The notes under the pieces: generated by a model | Seen by the model: the letters and a program-made list of their open reading frames with translations, nothing else | Database searches by the model: none | What the model was told of the DNA's origin: nothing | Program-made: the position numbers and the translations under genes | Part shown: positions 1 to 10,113 of the stretch, piece after piece | Position numbering within the stretch: position 1 is the stretch's first letter | Layout of the letters: every line of letters starts with the position of its first letter | Assembly: GCF_042453785.1 (NCBI RefSeq) | Contig: NC_091673.1 | Location: 9,891,501 to 9,955,500, forward strand | Origin: Malus domestica | Lineage: Eukaryota > Streptophyta > Magnoliopsida > Rosales > Rosaceae | Direction of reading: 5' to 3' | Length of the DNA: 64,000 nt

Positions 1-204
1 TGTGTGTTATACTTTCTTGTATCCATCAAGCCTTGTCTTTGGCTTGGTAAGACTACTCTTGTTGTATTCATCTTTTTCATATAGTGAAGATTGATCCTTG
101 TTTGGTGGACGTAGGCATAAATTGCCGAACCACATAAATTCTTGGTGTCCATTTTCTACTTTACCTTGTGCATTCTCTATCTTGTAGTACCGACATTCCT
201 AACA
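1..204 (+). repeat. Left LTR of the Copia element (3' part only)
   Basis: Identical over its whole visible length to positions 4698-4901. It ends in CCTAACA immediately before the primer binding site. The U3 part lies outside the window. Confidence 0.95.
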
Positions 205-206
205 AG

Positions 207-219
207 TGGTATCAGAGCC
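207..219 (+). other. Primer binding site (initiator tRNA-Met type)
   Basis: TGGTATCAGAGCC, the standard plant Copia minus-strand primer site complementary to the 3' end of initiator tRNA-Met, lies two bases after the LTR end. Confidence 0.93.
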
Positions 220-239
220 AGGTTGGCTCGTACTGCGAG

Positions 240-3200
240 ATGGAAGGAAGTGGCACTATGATCAAACTCACCAACTCCAATTGGGTAACATGGAAGCCAA
301 GGATGGAGGACATTCTCTATTGCAAGGATTTGCATGAGCCAATTGAAGGAGATGCCGCTAAGCCAGAGAGCATGTCCGATGCCGAGTGGAAGAAGATGAA
401 TCGCAAGGCTATTGGCACAATTAGACAATGGGTGGACGATAGTGTTTTTCACCATGTGTCTAATGAAACCAATGCTCGCGAGTTTTGGACAAAGCTTGAG
501 TCCTTGTTCGAGAAGAAGACTCCAGCTAAGAAAGCCTTCTTGATCAAAGAGCTCATCAATGTGAAGTACAAGGATGGTTTAAGTGTAGCAGAACACTTGA
601 ACAATTTCCAGAATATCATCAACCAGTTGGCTACTATGAAAATGACGATTGAGGACGAGCTACAAGCGCTCTTGTTACTTGGATCCTTGCCAGACAGTTG
701 GGAGACCTTTGTGGTGAGTATAAGTAACTCTGCTTCTAATGGTGTTCTTACCCTTGATAATGTTAAAAATAGCATGCTCAATGAAGAAACAAGGAGAAAG
801 ACTTCTGGCACAGATAGCAGCCAAGTATTTGTCACAGAGAACCGCGGAAGAAGCAAGAGTAGAGGGCCTAGAGGTCATGGCAGGAGTCCTAGCCAATCCA
901 AGTCAAGGTTCAGGGGTGCATGCCACCATTGTGGCAAAGAAGGCCATATGAAGAAAAATTGTCGAGTTTGGAAGAGAGAGCAAAGGGAAGGAAACAATCA
1001 GAAGAAAGATGATACTGGCAATACCACCGCTGTCATCTGTGGTGATGTACCAGAAATATTGTCTGTTGGTGAATGTCTGCATATGGGCAACTCTGACAGA
1101 GACATTGAATGGATTTTTGATAATGGAGCTTCCTTCCATGCTACGTCCAAACGGGAGTTCTTCAGTACATACAAAGAAGGTGACTTTGGCATAGTGAAGA
1201 TGGGGAATGAAAGCTATTCCAAAATTCTTGGAATTGGTGATATCTGCTTAAGAACTAATCTCGGCTGCCAATTGATGTTGAAAGATGTGAGACATATTCC
1301 TGATATACGTCTCAATCTGATATCCATCGGTACCCTTGATCGACAAGGATATTATCACCATATTGGCGAAGGAAAATTGAAGCTTACTAAAGGCTTAATG
1401 GTGGTAGCAAAAGCACGACTTTGTTGTACGTTGTACCGGTCAAATGCCAAGGTTTTGAAAGGTGAGTTGAATGCTGTGGAGGACTCATCTCTAGACTTGT
1501 GGCATAAGAGGCTAGGCCACATGAGCGAGAAAGGCCTACAAGTTTTGGCAAAGAAGTCTCATATTCCCTTTGCCAAAGGTACGTCGTTAAACTCTTGTGA
1601 ACATTGTTTATTCGGAAAACAAAGAAGAGTTAGTTTTTCTGTTCCATCTACAAAGAAAGGAAACTTGTTAGATCTTGTTTATTCAGATGTGTGTGGTCCC
1701 ATGGAAGTCGAGTCACTTGGAAGAAATAAATATTTTGTTACTTATATTGATGATGCTTCACGAAGGGTGTGGGTGTATTTGTTGAAATCCAAAGACCAGG
1801 TGTTTCAGACATTCCAGGAGTTCCATGCCATGGTGGAGAGGGAAACTGGGAAACCTCTCAAGTGCCTTCGTAGCGACAACGGCGGCGAGTACACATCTCA
1901 CCAGTTTAGAGAGTATTGTGTGAAACATGGCATACGTCATGAGAAGACAGTTCCTGGAACTCCACAACATAATGGTGTTGCTGAAAGAATGAACCGAACC
2001 ATCATGGAGAAAGTCAGGTGTATGCTGAGGACTGCAAAGTTATCTAAGCAGTTCTGGGGTGAAGCTGTAAGGACAGCCTGCTATTTGATCAACCGATCTC
2101 CATCAGTACCATTAGGTCTTGATGTTCCAGAGAGAGTATGGGCTGGTAATGATGTGTCTTACTCTCATCTGAAAGTGTTTGGTTGCAAAGCTTTTGTGCA
2201 TGTGCCCAAAGAGCAGAGATCGAAGTTAGACTACAAAGCTACACCGTGCATCTTTCTTGGTTATGGCGGTGAAGATTTTGGTTACAGATTATGGGACCCA
2301 TACCAGAAGAAGTTTATCCGAAGTAGAGACGTGGTCTTTTATGAAGATCAAACAATTGGGGATTCGGATAAAGAAGCACAACCAGATGGTGCAGACAGAG
2401 GAGTTGATCCATTAGCTTCAGATGAAGAAAGTCACGATGACATCCCTGAAGCAGCTGCCAATGAAGTGCCTGCAGAACCAGATAATGCTGATCATGGGGA
2501 GCCTGATCAAGATGTGCCAGACCATGAGATTGCTGATCAGGTGGAGCCTAGTCAAGAAGAGCAGATTCAAGGAAAACCCAATCAGGGGGAGCCTCCAGCC
2601 CTACAAGAGAATGAAGATCAAGTCAGAAGATCCATCAGAAATCGAAGACCGTCTACCAAGTATTCTTCATCAGAGTATATCATGTTGACTAATTATGGAG
2701 AGCCTGAAACATATGAGGAGGCCAGAGCTCATAACGACAGTGACAAATGGATGAAGGCAATGGAGTCGGAGATGGATTCCTTATCAAAGAATGATACCTA
2801 TGAGCTGGTGGAGCTTCCAAAGGGCAGGAAAGCATTGAAAAACAAGTGGGTGTTCAAATTGAAAAGAGACGACAACATGACAAGGTACAAGGCTCGTTTG
2901 GTTGTCAAAGGTTTTGGTCAAAAAAAAAGAGTTGACTTCGATGAGATTTTCTCACCGGTGGTGAAGATGACTTCCATTCGAGTTATCCTTGGTATGGCAG
3001 CAAGCATGGATCTTGAGCTCGAGCAGTTAGATGTTAAAACTGCATTTCTCCACGGCAATTTAGAAGAGGAGATATACATGGAGCAACCCAAAGGCTTTGA
3101 AGTCAAAGGTAAAGAAAATTTGGTGTGCAAGCTCAAGAAAAGTTTATATGGTCTTAAGCAGGCTCCGAGACAGTGGAATAAGAAGTTCAACTCATTCATG

Positions 3201-4253
3201 GTGAGTAATGGGTACAAGAGAACTCATGCTGACTCTTGTGTCTATATCAAACAATTTTCTGGAGGTACATTCATCATCTTATTGCTTTATGTTAATGACA
3301 TGTTGATTGTCGGACAAGATGCTTCTATGATTAAAAAGCTCAAAGAAGAGTTATCTAAGTCCTTTGACATGAAGGACTTAGGGCCAGCCAAGCAGATTTT
3401 GGGCATGGAGATAATTCGTGACAGAAAATCCAAGAAGTTGTGGCTGTCACAAGAAAAGTATGTTGAACGGGTGCTTGAAAGGTTCAACATGAAAGCAGCC
3501 AAACCGGTAAGCTCACCTTTAGCCAATCATATCAAGTTGAGCAAAGAGTCATGTCCAAAAACATATGAAGAAAAGGAGAAAATGGCAGTTGTTCCCTACT
3601 CTTCAGCAGTAGGAAGTATCATGTATGCAATGGTGTGCACACGGCCAGATATTGCTCATGCAGTAGGTGTGGTGAGCAGGTTTCTCTCTAATCCAGGGAA
3701 GGACCACTGGGAAGCTGTTAAGTGGATTCTCAGATATTTGAAAGGGACTTCTAAGATGTGCTTGTGCTTTGGCGGTTCCAAACCAATCTTGGAAGGATTT
3801 ACAGATGCTGACATGGGAGGTGACCTGGATGGTAGAAAATCTACGTCTGGGTACTTGTTTACTTTTGCAGGAGGAGCCGTGTCTTGGCAATCCAAGTTAC
3901 AAAAGTGCATTGCTTTGTCCACAACCGAGGCTGAATACATAGCCGCTACAGAAGCATGCAAGGAGTTGTTGTGGCTGAAGCGGTTTCTCCAAGAGTTGGG
4001 TTTGAAGCAAAGTGATTATGGCGTTTATTGTGATAGTCAGAGTGCTCTGGACTTGAGCAAGAACACTACATATCATTCACGCACTAAGCACATTGATATT
4101 CGTTATCACTGGATTAGAGACGCTATCGAGAACAAGTTGCTGCAGCTGAAGAAGATTCATACCGATAATAATTCTTCAGACATGTTGACAAAGGTAGTCA
4201 CAAAATCAAAGTTGGAATTCTGCATTAAAGCTGCTGGGATGAACTCCAGGTAA
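240..4253 (+). CDS. Copia gag-pol polyprotein (about 1337 aa), open frame with altered active-site residues
   Basis: This polyprotein would supply capsid, protease, integrase, reverse transcriptase and RNase H for copying the element. The ATG at 240 is preferred because an earlier in-frame ATG at 168 lies inside the LTR. Gag carries a CCHC zinc knuckle (CHHCGKEGHMKKNC, near 920-961). The protease motif reads DNGA (1119-1130) where the family usually has D[ST]GA. Next come a GAG-pre-integrase H-H-C-C segment (HKRLGH...CEHC), the integrase core with YSD, RSDNGGEY and ERMNRT, the reverse transcriptase, and RNase H (TDADMGGD, TEAEYIAA, CDSQSA). The RT catalytic motif reads YVND (3288-3299) where the family has YVDD. 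The frame has no stop or frameshift. It is unusual for an otherwise intact, apparently young copy to have two catalytic-site changes; protein function is therefore doubtful. Confidence 0.95.
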   Translation: MEGSGTMIKLTNSNWVTWKPRMEDILYCKDLHEPIEGDAAKPESMSDAEWKKMNRKAIGTIRQWVDDSVFHHVSNETNAREFWTKLESLFEKKTPAKKAFLIKELINVKYKDGLSVAEHLNNFQNIINQLATMKMTIEDELQALLLLGSLPDSWETFVVSISNSASNGVLTLDNVKNSMLNEETRRKTSGTDSSQVFVTENRGRSKSRGPRGHGRSPSQSKSRFRGACHHCGKEGHMKKNCRVWKREQREGNNQKKDDTGNTTAVICGDVPEILSVGECLHMGNSDRDIEWIFDNGASFHATSKREFFSTYKEGDFGIVKMGNESYSKILGIGDICLRTNLGCQLMLKDVRHIPDIRLNLISIGTLDRQGYYHHIGEGKLKLTKGLMVVAKARLCCTLYRSNAKVLKGELNAVEDSSLDLWHKRLGHMSEKGLQVLAKKSHIPFAKGTSLNSCEHCLFGKQRRVSFSVPSTKKGNLLDLVYSDVCGPMEVESLGRNKYFVTYIDDASRRVWVYLLKSKDQVFQTFQEFHAMVERETGKPLKCLRSDNGGEYTSHQFREYCVKHGIRHEKTVPGTPQHNGVAERMNRTIMEKVRCMLRTAKLSKQFWGEAVRTACYLINRSPSVPLGLDVPERVWAGNDVSYSHLKVFGCKAFVHVPKEQRSKLDYKATPCIFLGYGGEDFGYRLWDPYQKKFIRSRDVVFYEDQTIGDSDKEAQPDGADRGVDPLASDEESHDDIPEAAANEVPAEPDNADHGEPDQDVPDHEIADQVEPSQEEQIQGKPNQGEPPALQENEDQVRRSIRNRRPSTKYSSSEYIMLTNYGEPETYEEARAHNDSDKWMKAMESEMDSLSKNDTYELVELPKGRKALKNKWVFKLKRDDNMTRYKARLVVKGFGQKKRVDFDEIFSPVVKMTSIRVILGMAASMDLELEQLDVKTAFLHGNLEEEIYMEQPKGFEVKGKENLVCKLKKSLYGLKQAPRQWNKKFNSFMVSNGYKRTHADSCVYIKQFSGGTFIILLLYVNDMLIVGQDASMIKKLKEELSKSFDMKDLGPAKQILGMEIIRDRKSKKLWLSQEKYVERVLERFNMKAAKPVSSPLANHIKLSKESCPKTYEEKEKMAVVPYSSAVGSIMYAMVCTRPDIAHAVGVVSRFLSNPGKDHWEAVKWILRYLKGTSKMCLCFGGSKPILEGFTDADMGGDLDGRKSTSGYLFTFAGGAVSWQSKLQKCIALSTTEAEYIAATEACKELLWLKRFLQELGLKQSDYGVYCDSQSALDLSKNTTYHSRTKHIDIRYHWIRDAIENKLLQLKKIHTDNNSSDMLTKVVTKSKLEFCIKAAGMNSR

Positions 4254-4288
4254 CTTGGAGTCATGATCGGAATTCCTCCCTCATGGAC

Positions 4289-4301
4289 TGGAGGGGGAGA
4301 T
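4289..4301 (+). other. Polypurine tract of the Copia element
   Basis: The purine run GGAGGGGGAGA sits directly before the right LTR, where plus-strand synthesis is primed. Confidence 0.88.
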
Positions 4302-4901
4302 TGTTGGTATATGGTCCAGCCCATGATCAATGTTCTAGATTATTCTAGTAAGCAAGAGATGAGGCTGGAGCTTGCTAGACAATTCTAGCATGTTATTAAG
4401 TTGATGGAAGAAGCTAGAGAGTACTAGCTTCCTTGGTTGCAAATGGAAAGATCTAGACGCTACAAGTATGTGGCTAGTCTAGATTTTTCTATGCTAGAGG
4501 TTTGAAGAATACACTAGAAACTAGTAGAATGCCAAACCCTCACCTATAAATATGGGTGTGATGTTGTAGTGAAACAACAAATCAAGAGAAAGAGTGAGTA
4601 GCAAAGGATCAAGTCCAAAGCTAGAGTTCCACTCCAAGAGTGAGAGTGAGAGTGTTCCACTACACATTGTGTGAGTGAAGTTTAGAGTGATAGAAAGTGT
4701 GTGTTATACTTTCTTGTATCCATCAAGCCTTGTCTTTGGCTTGGTAAGACTACTCTTGTTGTATTCATCTTTTTCATATAGTGAAGATTGATCCTTGTTT
4801 GGTGGACGTAGGCATAAATTGCCGAACCACATAAATTCTTGGTGTCCATTTTCTACTTTACCTTGTGCATTCTCTATCTTGTAGTACCGACATTCCTAAC
4901 A
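4302..4901 (+). repeat. Right LTR of the Copia element (600 bp)
   Basis: Begins TGTTGGTATATGG and ends CATTCCTAACA, the TG...CA form. A possible promoter TATA-like stretch (CTATAAATATGG) lies near 4541. Its last 204 bases equal the visible part of the left LTR. Confidence 0.95.
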
Positions 4902-5065
4902 TAATCAACGGTTAAGCGATCAATGACTCCAAGTCTGGCGGGGCGTTATCTCATGATCAACCGTGGTGGTTACATGTCTGAACTATTTACGGGACTTTGT
5001 TTTCAATGGTTTGATCCGCAACAAATTTACAAAATGCTAACTAACTATAACTTAACAGTTGAGAA

Positions 5066-6211
5066 AATCAGGAACTGAAAGATTGCAGCTCCATAGAACT
5101 GAAGGTAATCTTCTGCAAGACTGCAAGGATCTCAGTGCCTTCAATTTTTTAAACAAGCTGTCCGTCCACTCTGCTGTCTCCATCTTCAACGATGAAGCGA
5201 AGAAAGAAAAACAGAAGAAACATCTGCAGCAGCGCCATAAGACGCTGGTTGATAGAGAAGGGGACTGGGGACTGCAACCCTGAATGGAACCACACAATGC
5301 AATTCAACATGAATGACGTGTGCCTGGTTGACGAGTTTGATAATTCCTTTGTAGGATTCCACATGCAATGTGAGAGCGTCTTTGGCAAGAAGAGCATTGG
5401 AAAAGTCCGGGTGCCATTCGTGGACTTGATCGATGAACAGTGCAATGAGGCAGTCCGGTTTGTGAGCTACCAGGTTCGGAGTAGCCTTGGTAAGCCTAAT
5501 GGGGTCCTGAATTTTTCTTACAAGGTGATCAAGGACAACAACAACAGTAGAGTTGGAATCTATGATTCCCAGGAATCCGATTCCTCGTCTGAATTAACCA
5601 CAGCCAGTGTTTCTCCTGATCCGGCTGTTAATACAGTCCAATCTCTTTACCCCGCCTTGGACGTGGAACTCCTGTCCCGGGATATAAACATATCCTATCC
5701 TTTGCTATCCGGTGTTCGGGCTCCTTTGCCGAGAATTTCAGTTCCTTCTCCAAAGTTCAATTGCCATTGGAGACCAAACCCCTATGATATCACATGGCTG
5801 CCATCTCTGCTGCTGTTTTCTCTGCCAGCAACTGGGCCTAAAGGTGTGGAGGGTTGGGAACACGACACCAAGTGTTATAATACAAGTTGAATTTTTTTTT
5901 GTTCAAGTATCACTTGTATTATGACATTTGTTGTAGAGGGCCGTATTCCTGGCACACTGATAAATCTACCCCAGGTGTGTCTTGTAATCCATGTCAGCCC
6001 TTGCCATTTGTACAGTCTCCAACTCCAAGGTCATATTTTGGTAATTGCAGTTGCTATGGGAATCCTGCTGGGAACTGGACAATTTGGAATGGTTGAGAAC
6101 AGTACTGGTCATGATGGATGGATTAGTAGTCCAGGGATTATAAGTAGTGATGTTATCCTTCCAGTCCCAGAGTTGGGGATGGGAACTAGGAATGGCACTG
6201 TTGGTACGTAA
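5066..6211 (+). pseudogene. SRC2-like C2-domain protein gene, frameshifted
   Basis: SRC2/BAP-type plant proteins have one N-terminal Ca2+/lipid-binding C2 domain and a Pro/Gly-rich or membrane-anchored tail. Three reading-frame blocks reconstruct this domain: a start block ending ELKVIF (near 5096), a middle block (CKDLSAFNFLNKLSVHSAVS, from about 5120) in another frame, and NPEWNHTMQF...IGKVRVPFVDL...VSYQVRSSLGKPNGVLNFSYKV back in the first frame. The frame changes fall at two short tandem duplications: 8 bp (5113-5120/5121-5128, 7 of 8 bases equal) and 7 bp GGGGACT (5260-5266/5267-5273). After the domain the tail loses its frame again near 5890. No convincing ATG is visible upstream, and an in-frame stop lies at 5060-5062. 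It lies 160 bp from the Copia LTR. I judge it a pseudogene; a recoded or misassembled allele is the alternative. Confidence 0.8.
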
Positions 6212-7467
6212 CTGAGTTTAGTTCATGAGGGCTTATCTATGTACTTGCACTTCACGATTTATTGATATAAATGCAGGGTTTTTTTCTACCGCACATCGGT
6301 ATGTGAGATGCATCGGTGCAATCTCAATACACCGGCGCATGTCATAATTTTGATTAACTGCACGCCTAGTTTCTAACGTCCATTATTTCATTCACCATTT
6401 TTATTGCATTGTTCATTTTCTCGGTTTGTCGACGGTGCTAGCTAGCTAGGCAGCCTTTCCTTTTGGATTCATTTGAAGTACGATACATGCGCTGCCTCTT
6501 TTCACGACGGAAGGAGCTCCCACGCCCGCCACCGGGTCTGCCACAGAGAATTTCTTGTGTCATTTGGGTGAATATAGATAGCGACATACGGGTGGATACA
6601 GTTGTGACTCACTCCCTTCTCAACAGTAAAGATCTTGTATGTCATTAGTCGTACAGAGTAATATGTCACGCGGTTGTATACATCCAACAAGAATGCGAAA
6701 TCTTCCCTCAATGTCCTAAGAGAGTTCTAGAACCATGAGAGTTAAGAAGCTTTAGAATTGAATATGGACCTAGAGTATACAAAATGTTTTGAACTAGTTG
6801 GTAAGTAAGCATACTTAACCACCCACTTAAGAACAGAAAACCCCTTTGATTAGAAAGGGAAAGAAGTCCCACCATTTTCAAAGGAACTTCAACGCTTTTC
6901 TTGTCCATTGCGGTCCTTCAAGAAAAGTGAATTTTTCTTTTCATGCGCATCACTAGTAGTTATTGTAAAACTATAAATATATCAAATTAATGGGCTACTT
7001 CATAACTACGAAAATAAACCACTTCTGATAACATTTGACAATAAAATTTACAAGTACGCTGTATCGAAAAACCAAAAAAATTATAAGTGTTTTTATCACT
7101 TTTGGAGAACATTTTCTTCAATAAAACACTTGAAGTTGTTGTTTAAACACTTTTAATCAAAACGCTTACAAACGAAAGTGTTTTTTTTATTTTATACAGA
7201 AGAAGTCCCAAATAAGCACTTGAGCATAACTTAATTTAAAGAAGTTAATCCAATTATTGCAAATTAAGTCAGGTTAGACGCATTTGAATATTAATCAAAT
7301 ATTAATTAACTCAGAGTAACATCAACCTAGGCAATGCTGTTATGGTGACTCAAGTACTACTCTAACCCAAAGGGTGGACTTGATGTTGATGGAGAAGCAT
7401 ATGCACGATGTGAACTTATTTGATGACTGTAATTTCACCAAGCCAATTAATTAACTTATATGTTGAT
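6212..7467. other. Gene-free interval
   Basis: AT-rich sequence with only short incidental frames. A block of AAGTGTTTT / AAAACACTT-type inverted words near 7080-7190 suggests decayed repeat DNA, but no boundaries could be set. Confidence 0.5.
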
Positions 7468-7472
7468 CAACT
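7468..7472 (+). other. Target site duplication CAACT, left copy
   Basis: CAACT directly precedes the left LTR and is repeated exactly at 11134-11138 after the right LTR. Confidence 0.9.
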
Positions 7473-7810
7473 TGTTTATACCATATTTAGGGCCTCGTAT
7501 TTAGACCTCGTATAAATACTCGGGGAACTTAAATGTAATTATGTAATAAAGTAAGGGGCAAATATGTAATTAGGGGAGGAGCCCTTATTCTATAAAAGGG
7601 CCTCCTCACCCTCACAAACCATAAGTCTCTCCTATCTAGAGCAAAGCTCTCACACTCTCTCCCTCACAAATACTCTCGGATAAATACAATCAATGTGGAC
7701 GTAGCCCAAACCTTGAGGTGAACCACGATACATCTTGTGTTATTTACATTACATGCAGATTCATGGTCGGATTTACGTTGTTCCAAGACCTCCGGTTTTG
7801 TGCATCAACA
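7473..7810 (+). repeat. Left LTR of the gene-carrying retrotransposon
   Basis: TG...CA ends. Contains a TATA box TATAAAAG at 7591-7598, placed to start transcription inside the LTR. Confidence 0.93.
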
Positions 7811-7812
7811 TT

Positions 7813-7830
7813 TGGCGCCGTCTGTGGGAA
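7813..7830 (+). other. Primer binding site (TGGCGCC type)
   Basis: TGGCGCCGTCTGTGGGAA begins two bases after the LTR, as in many plant Ty3/Gypsy-type and related non-autonomous elements. Confidence 0.75.
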
Positions 7831-8022
7831 TCAATACAAAAAGTTGTGTCGTTTCTCTTTCGTTTTTTTTCACCTCCGCCGTGAATCTGCAAAATCACAA
7901 AAATCCCGGAAACAGAAAAATCCAATCCTTTCTCCCATTTTTGTTCCATCAACACTTTGTATGATTAACAAAACACAGTCTCTGAATCCCAAACCCTGTT
8001 TTGAAGCTCTCCGTTTTCTGCC

Positions 8023-8091
8023 ATGGCCACCAGCATTGGCTCCCTAGACTCGTCAAAACCTGCCAACAACTGTATCGGCTGCCCTCCCTAA
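8023..8091 (+). pseudogene. Possible second captured gene start (22 codons)
   Basis: A well-placed ATG (CTGCCATGGCC) opens MATSIGSLDSSKPANNCIGC and then stops. The Ser/Ala-rich beginning and the leader-like sequence before it look like the 5' end of a gene for an organelle-targeted protein, joined to the RPAP2 piece. I do not recognise the gene. It could equally be chance. Confidence 0.2.
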
Positions 8092-8180
8092 AACAGTGCT
8101 ACCATCATACAGAATCGGTGTTAGATAGCTTCAAATTCCAACTTCCTAATTGCGATCGGAAAACCCATTTTTTAAGCAAA

Positions 8181-8853
8181 ATGATGGGGAAGAGCCAACC
8201 GCCGCCGCCGCAGCAGCAACACATGTCAATGAAAGACAGTGTACAAGCTCCAACTTGATCTCCTCGAAGGAGTCAAAACCCTTAACCAACTCTCCTTGGC
8301 CGGTTCAATCATCTCCCGCTCCGATTACAGTGACGTCGTCACGGAGCGCACCATAGCCGACCACTGCGGCTACCCTCGTTGCCCCAGTGCCTTGCCTTCG
8401 GAATCCTCCCGCCCCCGCAAAGGCCACTATCGCATTTCACTCAAAGAGCACAAGGTTTACGACCTTCATGAGACCTACATGTACTGCTCTTCGAGCTGTC
8501 TCATCGGAAGCAAGGCTTTTGCTCAGAGTTTGAGCTAGGAGAGGCGCGATGTCTTGGATTATGGCAAGGTTGAGAAGGTCTTGAGAGCTTTTGAGGATGT
8601 GGGTTTGGACAAAGAGGAAGTGGGATTGTGGGAAACTGGGGATTTGGGAATTTCGAAGTTGAAGATCGAAGAAAAGAGCGAAGCGGAGATTGGGGATTTG
8701 GGGATTTCGAAGTTGAAGATTGAAGAAAATAGTGAAGTGCAGTTAGGGGATGTAGGCATGGTTGGTCCCTTTAACGTTATTGAGGGCTATGTTCCACACA
8801 ATCAACGGATATCCAAGCCATTGGGTTCGAAAAATAACAAAAAACCTTTCTAG
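8181..8853 (+). pseudogene. Captured RPAP2/RTR1 (RNA polymerase II CTD phosphatase, RIMA homologue) N-terminal fragment
   Basis: RPAP2/RTR1 proteins bind RNA polymerase II and remove phosphate from its C-terminal domain; the plant homologue is RIMA. The fragment begins MMGKSQPPPPQQQHMSMKD, shifts frame near 8239, then reads YKLQLDLLEG, SRSDYSDVVTERTIADHCGY, KGHYRISLKEHKVYDLHETY and MYCSSSC. This covers the start of the family and the RTR1 zinc-binding cysteines (CGYPRC and CSSSC). A TAG interrupts it at about 8536 (AQSLS*ERRDVL). It resumes in the same frame through two copies of an 18-residue unit (GDLGISKLKIEE...) to VGPFNVIEGYVPHNQ and ends at 8853. No intron interrupts it. It sits between the LTRs with no retroviral gene, so it was captured by the element. 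Not expected to be functional. Confidence 0.85.
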
Positions 8854-9599
8854 GGGGATTTGATGAATGTCTTGATTTCCTGGAATACTCGGATGACAAT
8901 CGAGATGACTGGGAAGAAGCTTTAGTTGGCTGGGTTGGTGTCTTTAAAAGGATAAAGGAAGAGAGGAAAATGCCCCAAAATTATTAGGATCCATGGAATC
9001 TAGTGAAGGTCCATTGCAGAACTCCGGCGAGTCGCAGAGAGAAACCGTTGTTTTTCCGACCAAGGTTCGTTGGGAATTTTGTGAAGCCACCATTCGACCC
9101 ACCAGAAAGGAGCAGCAAAGATAAAGAATGTCAGTGTTCTCAAAGTCATAGATACATGGTGGGCTTCACGTGAAGGTGACGATGAAGTTGCAGCTTTTGT
9201 GCACAGACAGGAGCAAAAGCAAAAGCAAAGCAACCATGCCGAAATCAACGAGGCCATCCCTTCAGCATTAAAGGAGCCACGTGCTGCACCGAGGCCATGA
9301 GAGCCCCTACCACGATGTTTTCTATTTCTGTCACGATGACCCCTACTGCCCTTAATCATGTTATCAAACGACATATCCAAAGTAGAAAGCAAAAAGAAAA
9401 GCAAAAACCAAAAAGAAAAGCAGAAAGCAAAAGCAAGGAATAAACACCCCACCAGAATGATGTGATTTACTTTTCTTGTTTTTGTATGATGTGATTTATT
9501 TGTTATCTTTTGGAGACATCTGTATAAACCCCATTAGAGGGTAAAAAAAAAGCCCAAAATAATGGGCTGACATGTTGTGGAGAGCAAAGGCCCATAAGC
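8854..9599. other. Interior of the LTR element, no recognised gene
   Basis: Contains a possible 43-codon frame starting MESSEGPLQNSGESQ (8993-9124), perhaps another captured scrap. A purine-rich AAAAGCAAAAACCAAAAAG region lies near 9390-9440. No gag or pol motif is visible. Confidence 0.4.
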
Positions 9600-9778
9600 C
9601 CAAAATAGCACCAACCAGGTCATCAAAAGTACGCCAGTACTCCCCAATTATTCGGCAACCCGCTGCTATTGCCACCAACCAGGTGATGAGATGTACAACC
9701 CGTACTCTAAATTGGCAACTAGCCATTCATGCCACCAACCAGGTGATCAAAAGTACGCCCAGTACTCCAAATTATACA
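9600..9778 (+). repeat. Tandem repeat, about 70-76 bp, two to three copies
   Basis: The phrase ACCAACCAGGTGATCAAAAGTACGCC...AGTACTCCAAATTA recurs at about 9611, 9678 and 9736 with small changes. It lies inside the LTR element. Confidence 0.7.
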
Positions 9779-9985
9779 TGAGCATTACTCATGTCATTCA
9801 TACATAAACATTCATGAGCATCACTCATGACAATCATACATAAACATTCATGATCATCATTCATGTCAACATTCATGAGCATCACTCATGACAACATCCA
9901 TGAGCATCACTCATGACAACATTCATAAGCATCACTTATGTCAATCAACATAAACATTCATGAGCATCACTCATGTCAATCAGTT
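9776..9985 (+). repeat. Minisatellite with a palindromic core (ATGAGCATCACTCAT)
   Basis: About eight units of CATTCATGAGCATCACTCATGACAA. Each contains an ATGAG/CTCAT inverted repeat, so the single strand or RNA could fold into a row of small hairpins. Confidence 0.8.
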
Positions 9986-10080
9986 TCAAAAGCTTCATTT
10001 ACAAAAGCTCTAGCTTCAAAAGCTTCATTTACAGAGCTCTAGCTTCAAAAGCTTCACTTGCAAAGCTTCACCCACAAAGT
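9986..10080 (+). repeat. Short tandem repeat AGCTTCAAAAGCTTCA
   Basis: Three to four units of CTAGCTTCAAAAGCTTCATTTACA, rich in the palindromes AAGCTT and AGCT, directly after the ATGAG minisatellite. Confidence 0.65.
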
Positions 10081-10113
10081 TTCAGGGCAGGGTATACAAA
10101 TACCGCCTCCGAA

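Larger units (their letters stand above)
1..4901 (+). mobile_element. Ty1/Copia LTR retrotransposon, nearly full length (left LTR cut by window edge)
   Basis: The element has, in order, a left LTR remnant, an initiator-Met-type primer binding site, one long gag-pol frame, a polypurine tract and a 600-bp right LTR that begins TGTTGG and ends CTAACA. The 204 visible bases of the left LTR match the last 204 bases of the right LTR with no difference that I could see by eye, which implies recent insertion. Domain order (gag, protease, integrase, reverse transcriptase, RNase H) is diagnostic of Copia. The 5' target duplication lies outside the window; the base run after the right LTR is taatc. Confidence 0.96.

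Noticed and set aside
9000..9452. 150-codon minus-strand frame inside the LTR element
   Set aside because: Low-complexity hydrophobic run from AAAAGC-rich DNA, with no motif and a better explanation as element interior.
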